Below are positions 43,141 through 54,140 of a stretch of 64,000 bases of DNA, piece by piece. The position numbers were made by a program, and so were the translations under genes. The notes under the pieces were generated by a model. It was not told the DNA's origin and did not search any database. It saw only the letters and a list, made by a program, of their open reading frames with translations. Source of the stretch: Cryptomeria japonica (Eukaryota > Streptophyta > Pinopsida > Cupressales > Cupressaceae); NCBI RefSeq assembly GCF_030272615.1, contig NC_081407.1:440663213-440727212 (forward strand). The letters run 5' to 3'. How positions within the stretch are numbered: the first letter of the stretch is position 1; every line of letters starts with the position of its first letter.

Positions 43141-45822
43141 AAAACCTATTTTTGCCTTAATCCAAAACAACTATGCAATAAAGATTAATCATCCATTAAC
43201 ACATAATATTTATGTACATGAAACATATCACATATACTCATAAACCAATTACACATGCAAAATTAAACATAACAAATAATTAATACCATCTCCCTAGGGT
43301 ATCTAAACGTCACTACTTACTACCATCATAAGCAATAATAATCTAACCATTTCCATTAGGACACTTACAATCCTTAACCATTAACCATGCACATATGTAA
43401 TACACTTAGTTCCTATCTTTCATGGTATGCAATCTACTTATCTTTAACCCAATATGATATCCTTATCATTTAAATGCATCATTAAACCTTTCTTCCTTAA
43501 GATTCATTTTAATCACCAAAATCTAAATGTGCCTAATCCTTATTCATTTCTTCTATCGACATGATCACAATTCACCTATAATGATTATCCATTACATAAT
43601 GCATAGACATAATTTTCCTTACTTAACTAATACTCCCATATCTACTCATGATTCCATAATTCTAGCATGATCATTTTCCTATACATGATTCCGAAGTGCA
43701 TAATGCAATAACCATAATGTCCTTCATTAAACAACTTCTTAAATGCTATACATGGTCCTTTGTTTCTTTCTAACACAACCATAAATATAAATGCCATTAA
43801 CACATACACAATATCATTTATCAACTATAATTCCTACTTACAACAATCCTACTTACAACAATCCTACTTACATAGGTTCTTTTCCACTCTTAATCTACAA
43901 GATGATCTAACAATCAAAACATACACATAATGATAAACACACAACAACAAATCCAATTACATTATTTTCAATAACTAAACAATATTCAAATACTTTGAGA
44001 TGCACCCATGCCTTATTCTACTACTATAGTTGTAACCTCATTCCCCATTAACTAAAACAATCTAAATAATTTCCTTAAGGTTAACTATTCATCTTACCAG
44101 CTACCCATTCATTCTTACAATCTAGAAGTATCCATTTATCAAGAATATTGACCTTTCAATAAGAACATTCATTCAATATTTTTATATACGTCCATACTCA
44201 AATATCATCCTATTACAATGTAATTTATTCTATTCATTACAACATATAAAGATTTTATCTTACTATGAGTCCTAATACTTATATCCACTAAATTCAAGTT
44301 ACATAGCTACATTTACATTATCATCTTAATTACCATATCAAATTTCCTATTATTTTCTATCTTAAACATGAACATAAATTCCTATTACATGACCTTGATA
44401 TCAAAACTCTCGAATCCCTTTACAAACCATTACAAGATAATCTACAACATATCTATTAACATGAATTGCATTCCATTTCAGGGATAATTACATTTTAATA
44501 CATCTCAATATCCATCTTACAAATTATAGGCCCATTTCCTAAACATCATCTACTATATGATTACATGATCATCTCAACAAGGGCATAGCTTTCCTAATAC
44601 ATAGTCTCATCCAAAAATTCTACAATATGATTACATTACATAACCCATGATATTAATCACATTCATCCGCTACAATATTCATCCATAAGTTGCAATGAAG
44701 AGAATCCACATCCACACATAAGAATCCAAAGAGAACATCCCAATGGTAGAAAAGCATCAACCACCTGACCATGTGGAACCAAAGGAACCACCCCCTGTGC
44801 TAGGAGATGACACAAGGTCCCAACACACACTCTAGACCTAAGCTGACACCAAACTACCAAAGAGACTCACAACTCAAGTATCACAACCACAGAAACACAA
44901 CAACCAATCTCATGGCAACCTCAAATAGAAACTCCCATAGGCGTAATAATAGACAAGGAATAAATACAACAAGAAAGGACACATGTAGGAGTGGAGTGTC
45001 ATCACATGCTATCGTCCAGATATAGAAACACAACCCTTCAAGGCATAACCTCAATAGACATGTGGATCCATCTCAGCCTATGAGAGAATCAAGGGAGATT
45101 GACTTTCCACCCTTCCCAAGCTTATCCTAAAAAATCCTCCCTAGGATCAAGTCTTAGGGATCAACTATTAGTTATCCTGATTAGGTGAATCCTAAATACC
45201 GAATCCATCTAATTTATTATTAATGTTATCACTTGTTTATAATAAGGAAAACTTCCAATGTGCCCTAGTGATCTAGACGAGAGGCTTATCAACTAACCGC
45301 CTATGTCTCATGATCCAGATCATCAGATGGAAGCCTAATCCCCATAACATGTTCCAAAACAACAACACTAACAAGGAGGATCAAATTCAACATTTAAGAG
45401 TGATCCATAAAAAATAATCATGAAATCATCAAGCATCCATAACAATCCAATGCCAACAACAACAATAAACCAACAATGAGCTTCATATCAAAATAGTGCT
45501 TCAAAAGCCATATCAAAGTCAATCAAAATCTGCCATAATCATGAAATGAACATCAACAACAAGGCACATCAACTTACTAGACCAAGAGCAACAAATCAAT
45601 CCTTAGAACATGGCTTATCAACAAGTTGGAGATGCACAAAACCTCTATGGTATGGCTTATCAACATACCAAAGCTTGAAAATCATCAAATAACATCAAAT
45701 CAGATAAATGACAAAGCTAGAAAACATCAACAGACCTCAATGAAGCCTTTGGTACAAGGACAAATCGGAAAATGACCTCGCACGTTGACCAAACTAGACA
45801 AATACTAAAACAACACAAATTA
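43141..45822. other. G-poor non-coding DNA
   Basis: About 2.7 kb with very few G bases on the plus strand and no credible ORF on either strand. The strand bias suggests the reverse complement of a transcribed repeat, but I recognise no LTR ends. A short aatcctacttac duplication lies near 43842-43868. Confidence 0.4.
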
Positions 45823-46011
45823 GCGCATCTAACTCACCCTGCAACACATTTGATCTATTATACAATGCATTTAACTTACTCTAAGGTGCATTTGTTCTAT
45901 TCTAAAACACATATGATCGACAAAATTGAACATATAATCAATCCTGTAGCACATTTATTGACTGTTTTAGCACATATGATCTCCAATTTAGCACATTTAC
46001 AACATACTCAA
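45823..46011 (+). repeat. Nine-unit tandem array with exact 21-bp period
   Basis: A GCACAT-like core recurs at 45823, 45844, 45865, 45886, 45907, 45928, 45949, 45970 and 45991, always 21 bases apart. The remaining bases vary strongly, with a loose TTGATCTATTCT consensus. Within the open frame 45772-46038 this gives a 7-residue periodicity with His nearly every seventh residue (THLIYYT, VHLFYSK, AHMISN and so on). I do not claim the frame is a gene. Confidence 0.85.
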
Positions 46012-47831
46012 AAAATGTATGGAAGGACTCCAAATTAAAATCACAAAAACATAACTAAGTCCCAAAATCAATCACAATAGTGACGCCCAGAAAATACCAA
46101 CTAAGGGGCATAAAAAAATTGAAATAACATAAAACATAACTAGATATTTTCAATCCAAAGCTTCACAACATTCACTCAATCTTACAGGAAGAAATTCTCA
46201 AAAAATTGTCTTCCCTAGCACAATAGCTCAAACAAAAATGAATTTACAATTCTCATAAGGTCACAAGAGATTTCATACTCAACCAAAAATACACACATAG
46301 AAAGAAAGGGGAAAATATCTGAGAGAGCTCTCTTACGACATTGCTAGACCGAGAGCCTGACATGGATAATCCCAACACCACCAAAACGCCAAGACTAAAT
46401 CAATATTTAAACAATGCAAATACTAAATCTAAATCTCAAGGCAATGAAACAAAATCCCACTCAGGAAATCCATAGAGCTATGCGATCATGACAATAACCA
46501 TTTTCCCCAAATATATTTTCACAAACCATAAAGTTGAACTTTATATTATTGTTGATCGATAAAATTGCTTTTATGAATATAACCTTATGGGAAACTCAGT
46601 GATGGGGGACTTGTGCATATTCACTGAGTGACCTCTGAGATTTTAGAAGTTGACTCTTCATATATGGGGGGGTGAAAAGGGATAAAGAGAATAACTAAAA
46701 GAAAAGCTACACTATATCAATGCACTGAGATAATTTTAGAACTAAGGCACAAAGATAACTTCATAAACATGCAGCTCTAAGGCCAATTCGACAATCTACA
46801 TGCGCAAGAATTTAAAAATGAAACATAGACAATAACTCATTTGACATAAAGCAATATATAACATTCATCCACTAGATAACAAGTTCATAAAAAACATAGT
46901 TCAATCTACAAAGTCTTATGGCATATATTTCGAAAGTCATACAAAATTACAAAATTGCACAAAAACTAGTCTTTGTACAGAAGCACAATTATCATAAAAG
47001 ACCAAAGGCACAATTTGATTAGAGTCTCCAATGCACAACTACAAATTAAAGGCATAATTCTATGAGTCTATTATCTATCTTCTTCCTTCTAATTTCTAGA
47101 TCCCTACAAAAGCAAAAAGATATCCCTTAAATAAGTCTCAACCAGCGGCCCTCGATGGAGAAAATAGAGAGAGGGTTTAAAACCACAAGCATCATTGGAA
47201 ATAGTGAAATGACTTCTCACGAGCTAAAACATAAAAGATTTGGCTTTTTGTGTGACCGCTATCAGATCTCCTAACGACGGATCAGATTAAAGGAATCCGC
47301 AACCGCTACCGCAATAGGAAACCACTAGTGACCCAAAAATTCATCTCCTCAGATCAGTAAACAACAACACTGGTGGTTACTTCAACTCCAACGTGGTAGA
47401 AATAGGGAGCATTTTGAGGATGCAATAAAAAGGCATAGAGTACCTTGCAAAGAAATGCCACATGTTATTGGTGAAAAACTTGAAAAGACGTAGGCTCGAA
47501 GACACAAGCGCACCAAGAAAATTTGAAAAGACGTAGGCTCGAAGACACAAGCGCACCAAGAAAATAAAGAAGAAAACCTGCCACATGTCAAAACTGCTTG
47601 GCTTCCTGGAAAAGGGAAAAGAGGAGCTTGAACACTACGAGCCGTGCTACCACATGGACATGGGGAGGCAAAAAATATTTGGGCAGAAAAGGACTAAGGC
47701 CGAGGAAAAACAAAAGAAGCCAACTCCCTGAAAGGGTAGGGGAGATCTAAAGTCTACATTTCTTGGTGACTTCTGGGGAAATCTAACTCGCGAGATGTCA
47801 ATACCCAAAAATTCTAGTTCACCAACCATGA
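46012..47831. other. Unresolved region, possible LTR start at 46080
   Basis: TGACGCCCAGAAAATACC at 46080 resembles the start of some plant Gypsy LTRs (TG..ACGCCC), but I cannot find a matching end or primer site. No coding frame stands out. A perfect 43-bp duplication lies at 47480-47565. Confidence 0.35.
47480..47565 (+). repeat. Perfect 43-bp tandem duplication
   Basis: Two identical 43-base units, starting 47480 and 47523, each containing GACGTAGGCTCGAAGACACA. Identity suggests a recent duplication. Confidence 0.9.
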
Positions 47832-50800
47832 TTATGCCTCCATCTTGGAGAGCCTATCAAAAAGTTGTTGCAAGGGAGACCAATCTTCCTCAGATGAGAC
47901 AGATTGAGCCTTGAGAGCTTGAAAACTTTGATCCAACTCACTAACATCCTCGAAAGGAACTATTTCTGGTTCATTATAAGCTGATTTGAGAACAAGGAGT
48001 TTAGCTAAAGGAAGAAATAAGGCCACGAACTGATCTACTTTAGGGGGATCACTCAATGTTTGAAGGGGTGATTGGTCTTGTTTCTTCTACACTATCGTTA
48101 TTGATAGTTGCTCAGTTCATGTGATTGCACCATCTAGCAGAAAAGGGGAAGGCAGGTCGAGCTTGACAAATCCTTCGAGGCACTTTGCGACTAGGATGAT
48201 GAAGTCTTTTAAGGTTGATAGGCTTGAAGCAACCTGTTTGGCCATTCTGCCACAATTGATGAAGTGATTAGCCTTTTGAATTATCCCCTCAATATCAATA
48301 ACTCTCGCTGTAGTTAACTCCTGGGGGGAAATGACATAGAGCCAGTCAATTAACCTTTGAGCCTCGAGGACTTTAGAAACCAAAACTTGCATGGTGTGCT
48401 TGATGAAAGGGTCAACCTTAGTGTGAAAAATTTGAGAGACTGCTAAGAAACGCAAAGATGATTCCAAGAAAAGGGTTGACTACTTTATCTTTTCCCCATA
48501 TTTATTATGAAGCTCCTATATTAGATAAGTGAAGTCCACGGGAGGGGCAGGCTGAGGGGTCAATGACTTTAAGAGGAGTTCTACTTCAACTTCTTTGGCT
48601 TCTAACTGTTCATGCATTTCCTTCAAGTCTTGCATTTGCTATTATTCTAGTCTTCTTATCTTGAACCTCATCCTATAGTCGCTCACCTTCTACCTATTGA
48701 TTTGCAATGGTTGCTTGAGACTCATGAAGCTCTTGGGCAGACTGAGTTTGAAAAGTCTGGAAATCTTGCAAAAGCTTATCTTTTTCTACTCTCTCCTCCA
48801 CCAAAAGTCTTTGAGTACCGACCAATTCCTGATGCTCCTTCTCTTTTTCTGCAATGCCTTCTTGCATCTGGGCTTGAATTTGGGCCATATCGGAAGATGC
48901 AGATTGGATGCACGACAATTCATGCATTTTATCAAGTAGTTCCTGGAAATTTATTTGCTTAACATTTTTCTCTATGCGCAACAAGCCTTCAAACTCCTTT
49001 AATGCCTTTTGAGGTTTATCTCTCTTAGTCTTTTCCTAAAGTATTGCAGATTGTAGGCATGTTATCTTTGATTCTTTAGCCTTCCCTTCTTTCATTAGTT
49101 GCTCATTTGTAGCTTAAACTCTTCCTAGCTCAAGCATGAGTTTCTCCAAGAAATGAGAATGTTTCAGATAGTCCAAAGAGACCACCTTGTGGGATTCTTC
49201 CATGATTTCTACTCTGTCCCATGGTTAGGATTTTATCAAATAAATGGCAATGGCATGCATGGAGTAGTCTTTAGGTTGCATTTGATTTGCTGGTTTAACA
49301 ACATTTGGCGTAATGGCCGTGAACACTAGATTTTGATTATCCTCCTTGAAGATAGTCTGAATGCAAGGCTCAGTAGGTTTTTGAGAATCTTTAGCCTTTC
49401 TTTTATGTGACCTCTCATCATGAGCGAGCTTTCCTTGATCTGCATACTGATGAAATTATGAAGGTACAAAGATCATTTGTCCTATGAAAGGAGCTCCTGG
49501 GGGTGGGGTGAAAGGAATAGGAGCCATGCTAGTTTGCAATTGGGCTAGAGCTGTCAAGGAGAGAGCGGTTGGGGAAAAAGGGGGAATCCTAGGGAAAACA
49601 CCGACAGGTGAGGAGAACAACGAACCAACATTGGATGAAGCAACAGAAAAAAAACTTGAAAACTCAAGGATGCGTAAGGCAGAAGACGTATCAGTTGGCT
49701 AGCTTGGGGTTTGAAAAGATTGGGGCATGCTAACTAAGCTATTGAAAGTTCTAACAATAGGTAAGGGAGATGTAAATGTGCTTGCGGAAGCTGCATTTGA
49801 TTGGGTTTGCACATACAACATGAAAGACGTGGCTCTTTTAGGACTATCTAGCATGATAATAGGGTTGATAGAGGGTGCCGCCGACACCAAAACTAGAGAT
49901 TGAGAAGAAATAAGGAGGTAGAGAAAAGTACCATCACTAGAGTGGTTGTTGGAGAAATCAAGGCTTGTGTCTATATAGGAGTCTAAGTCTATAAAGCCTC
50001 TAGATCGCTAGGAATGCTCTTCTGCTTCTTGTAGGAGGTCATGGCTTCTTTTGGAGAACCCTGCTACTATGATGGACTTGATCTCTTCCTTGAGGGCTGA
50101 GACCTAGGCTTGCTAACAGGATTCTTTATAGAGTGAAAAGTAGAAATAGTCTTGGTGCCCAGGGAGATGGTCTTGATTTGTTTTCCTTTCTCACCAAGTT
50201 GCCCCACTACTTTTGCGAAAGCTCCTTCATCAGTGGTACCTAGAGGAGGATTATAATCATCATCTTTATTACTATTGTACTTCCACCACTCTAGCTCAAA
50301 TTCTTCGTCGCTGTGAAGATTCCCCAATCCTATTTTGACCTCTTTAATTTCTTGCCTATATCTCAAAATTGCCTATCTCTTATATTTGGGCTAGTTCTCT
50401 TTTGCCATCTTTCTAGATAAGTGGAGTGTGAACTTCTTATTAGGATCATACCTCTCCTTCATAGTGTAGAAGGCCAATCAGGGCGGTCTTTCTTCCTTGG
50501 GGATGGCGTGCAAGTTCACATATATCGCCGAGTCATCTTTCTGCAAGTTTCTTCAAGAATCCCAAGCAGGGCCGCACGAGACATGCACTATTGGGTTCTT
50601 CCTTTTGGGTAGACATCCATCCAGGTCATAACTCCATTTATCATCAATAACCACCAGGCCTAGTTAGACCATCTTTGAGGTGAGAATGCCTTCAGCTTCA
50701 CATCTTTTGACAACAACAATAGGTCCAATAGTTGAGTCATCCTTAAAAATGCCAAACCATGCTTGCTTGACCCTATACGTTGTTCAATAATGACCAACTT

Positions 50801-50971
50801 CCTGAACATTTCTAAAGCCAAGGTGCGATCTGGGATGGATTGCAGGAGGTGAAAAGGTTCTTCAGCGAGCTGATGAGTCATGACAAAAGAAATATTTGAC
50901 CCTATATACCAATCACACAGGAGGAAATTTGATGTCATCCAGGCAATTTGTAAATCTAAAAAAGCGTGCAC
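47832..50971 (-). pseudogene. Broken minus-strand coding region, unknown coiled-coil protein
   Basis: Successive minus-strand frames with protein-like composition run through this segment, joined by stops and frameshifts. The upstream part (50971-50660) reads as mixed helix with LAEEPFHLLQSIPDRTLALE. A charged region with LHSDEEFELEWWKYN follows at 50366-50067. A Ser/Thr-rich stretch comes next, then coiled coil (48984-48694, ERVEKDKLLQDFQTF) and a helical C-terminal domain (48467-47832, SSLRFLAVSQIFHTK to DRLSKMEA). The C-terminal part is one frame with stops at 48117 and 48084. I do not recognise the family. Size, lack of polymerase motifs and position next to a repeat block resemble the ORFs of elements 1-3. 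Confidence 0.45.
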
Positions 50972-51205
50972 TAGTACATTTGGAGAGGTTTTCTGATGAC
51001 CATCTATCGGAACTCAGACAACTAAATGTCAAAATTATGATGTATTTGTTTGTTTCTATTTTTAGTCGATGATTCAAAAGATGGGATTCATGTCAACATT
51101 CAGACGAGACCATGTCAGAAATTTCTATGCACCCATGACATGAATTTTTGACAAGGAGACGCCGAAATTCTGACCTCGTTGCATCCTTTATCGCTGTAAC
51201 CTTAC

Positions 51206-51995
51206 TAATGACCCTTTATTTATCATCACAACCTTTGTTGACGCATTTTACTTTATCAATGTCCATCAGGATAAGTCTTACCGATAGCCTCATCGACTAT
51301 CGACAAGACAAGATTTCTCCATTGCCGCTAGGCGACATGTTTGTTTGATGAGGATACGTCAAAATTTCAACCTTGCTGCATACTTTATTACCGTAACCTT
51401 TTCCGATGACCCTTTAATGCCATAACCTTTGCCGATGACTCTTTAACTCCGTAACCTTTGCTAATGCATTTTACTTTTGCCAGTTTCCATTGGGATAAGT
51501 CCTACCGATAGCCTATGAGGCTATCGACAAGACATGATTTCTCCATTGCCGCTAGTGTGTGTTCTGCTGATGGACCATCTTCAAGGAGATGTCAAAATTT
51601 TGACAATTACAATGATGGATGAGGCTACATCCTGCAACATTTTTTTCGTTGCAGGTATGGCAACATCGTCAGTTGCCTTGTGGTGTCCATTGGAATTCTG
51701 ACCTTTTGATGAGGGACGAGGCTACATCCTGCGATATTTTTGTCGTCGTAGGTATGGAAACATCGTTGGTTGCCTTGTGGTGTTCATTAGAATTCTGACT
51801 TTCCCCAACATTTTTAAAAAATAAATCTTGACTGATTTTGTCTACACCGATGATCCTTTATCGCCATAACCTTTGCCGATGCATTTTACTTTTGGCAGTG
51901 TCCATCGGGATAAGTCGTACTGATAGCCTCATCGGCTATTGTCAAGACAAGATTTCTCCATTTCCAGTAGTGTGTGTTCTACTGATGGACTTAAA
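51206..51995. repeat. Block of interspersed direct repeats
   Basis: Repeat A (about 125-170 bp, containing TTGCCGATGCATTTTACTTT and GACAAGATTTCTCCATT-like words) occurs three times, near 51206-51331, 51405-51576 and 51849-51995. Repeat B (about 90 bp, gaggctacatcctgc...ggtgtccattggaattctgac) occurs twice, near 51613-51702 and 51708-51799. The order is A, A, B, B, A. It lies just upstream of the minus-strand ORF and may be part of an LTR. Confidence 0.8.
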
Positions 51996-53337
51996 CGTTG
52001 TATGCTATCCTAATGACATGCTTCTACTTGTCAATTTTACCATCGGGTTGACTTTTGCTGATTAAAAAGGATTAATATCAACAACATTAATATTAGTGAG
52101 CTTACAAAGGATTAAGTGCAGTAGGTACTTCATTATCAGGAAGATAAAGATGAAATAGCTACAAGAATGCATGAGAAGACTTATCATAAGGAATCATAAT
52201 AGTAAATGCCAAAAATGTCTTGCATCTAGTATATAAAGCATTCATAAATGGTCATACAGATAGTCATATTGTTGTTTAAAAATACTATCAAAGGAGGATA
52301 TTATAAAGATAGAGACCTATAACTCAACATGTAGTCATGGATAATAGTGTAGGGTTAGGTATAGTCGTAGACCTTGTTTAAAGGACAACATGTGATAGTG
52401 CACGTGCCTAAGGAAAACTCTACAAAATAGTGAGCAACAAGACTATCAAGAACAATATTTCAGTCTTGGGCATACATAGCTCAAGGATATAATGATTAAC
52501 AAAGAAAGCACTTACAAAGATATATCTAATCATAAAAGATAATCATCTGAGTTGGAGACATGAGAATATTGTAGAACACAAATTAGACAGTGCCATCATA
52601 AGGTGTACACTCCATTTCAAGGCTCCAAACTTAAGGGCAATACGAGGAGATTCCATCAATGCCAATTGTAGTCCATAAAAGCCTTGTTGCAAAGAAAATA
52701 AAAGATAAAGTACAGTCATAGAGAGATAAGAAGATCAAGTCTATCAAAGAAAAAAAGAACTCAAAGGCATTCAAAGATGTAATAGCATAAGGCATGCAGA
52801 GAGGCTCAGTACAATGGTGATACAGTGTTGCAAACCAGTAATGAGGAGTGAAGAATAAGGATTGTGATAGAAACCAAGTTCTAAATACAGAGGCACATGA
52901 TAGTAAGTTTGAGATTAGACAATGCAACATGGAGATATGATCACCTTCTATAAGAAATGAAAGTGCAGTCATGATAGTATTTTTTAGTAGATTGGACTAC
53001 CATAAACATGCACATGGAAATGACTAAAGGGTGGGGGTTTTAGTTAATTGAACTTCAAGTTAGAATGCAAGTTCTTAGTATCATTCATCAGTTCAGGCAT
53101 TAGTTTTTAGAGAAAATGTGGATTTCTAAGTTCATCATTAGTTTGAGGCCTAAAAAGGTGGAGTTTTGAGGATAATTTCATCAGTTCTACATCAGTTAGA
53201 AGCCCCTCATAGGTCATACATGAGACAAGATGAATTTTAGATAATTTAATAGCTGTTACCGATTCGGTTTCACATATAGATATGAAATCGGGTACGTATT
53301 CATGGAATCGACAAAAAAAATCCTTGGGTATGGGTAC
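51996..53337. other. Non-coding DNA
   Basis: A/G-rich on the plus strand and without a plausible ORF. It resembles 4859-9898 in composition. Confidence 0.4.
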
Positions 53338-53361
53338 TGTAGACACTCAAAATTGTCATGT

Positions 53362-53612
53362 CTAATTAAATAAATATTTTATTTATTTAATTATCTAAGC
53401 CTAATTCTTCTATTAATTAAATAAATCCTTATTTATTTAATTAATTCATTTATCCTCTTCTAGCCTTATTTCTCATTTAAATAAATACATTTATTTATTT
53501 AAATTATCCCTTTCCTAAATTAAATAAATATTTTATTTATTTAATTGTCCTACTTCTTCTATTAATTAAATAAATCTTCATTTATTTAATTAATTCATTA
53601 TCTTTTTCTACA
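53362..53612 (+). repeat. AT-rich palindromic tandem repeat in U3
   Basis: Two copies of about 100 bp, starting about 155 bases apart (53362 and 53517), share TTAAATAAAT...ATTTATTTAA palindromes and TTCTTCTATTAATTAAATAA. A further palindrome lies between them at 53480-53505. Confidence 0.8.
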
Positions 53613-53756
53613 CATGACACATGTCATTCATCTCTTAATTCATACACTACCTACCTCTTTCATTATTTTGGTATTTCTTTTACCTACCCTCTAATCCTAG
53701 CCGACCTCTCTTTTTACACCTCTCAATCTTAACCCTCCATTTCTTATTGTGTCTTC

Positions 53757-53764
53757 TATTTAAG
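53757..53764 (+). promoter_or_regulatory. TATA-like box of the Tat-type LTR
   Basis: TATTTAAG followed by gagatgc, about 420 bases into the LTR, with no better candidate nearby. Confidence 0.45.
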
Positions 53765-54122
53765 GAGATGCTTTCTTCATTGTCAAACCCTAATGACACA
53801 TGCTAATGATCTTTCATGCAACTTGGCTACACTAAGATCCTACTTGCAACCACATTCCATTCTTTGTTGAGCTCTTGTGCATACAAAAATCTGAGAGCAA
53901 GTATATCAAACAAGATCAATGGAGATAGGAAGAATGGAGATCAAAACCCTATTGGACATGTGATGGTATAATCTTTGTGATTTTGAGTTATTTTGCATTG
54001 TCTTAGGTAATCTTCATATGTTATGGTGGATCTTTGTTGTTGTTAGGCTAGGGTTTGGTGGTTGAATTCATTTATCCTTTCAATTTTGTTATTATTGTTA
54101 TCCATTTTCACCATAAACATTT

Positions 54123-54140
54123 TGGCACGCCCGGTGGGAC
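54123..54140 (+). promoter_or_regulatory. Primer-binding site of the Tat-type element
   Basis: TGGCACGCCCGGTGGGAC, 3 bases after the LTR. Position and the TGGC start fit a tRNA 3' end complement; the exact tRNA is not identified. Confidence 0.8.

Larger units (their letters stand above)
53338..54119 (+). repeat. 5' LTR of the Tat-type element
   Basis: Begins TGTAGACACTCAAAATTGTC and ends CCATAAACA, with the primer site 3 bases later. The first 280 bases are AT-rich tandem palindromes. A TATA-like TATTTAAG lies at 53757-53764. Confidence 0.88.

Noticed and set aside
43141-45800. Possible host gene in the G-poor region
   Set aside because: No frame over about 75 codons, no splice-like exon pattern and no domain. 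Base bias alone is not evidence of a gene.
45823-46011. CRISPR array
   Set aside because: The conserved core is six bases in a 21-bp unit with no distinct spacer/repeat division, and the context is plant retroelement DNA.
46080-47400. Gypsy-type LTR beginning TGACGCCC
   Set aside because: Only the start resembles an LTR. I found no end, primer site, partner or duplication.
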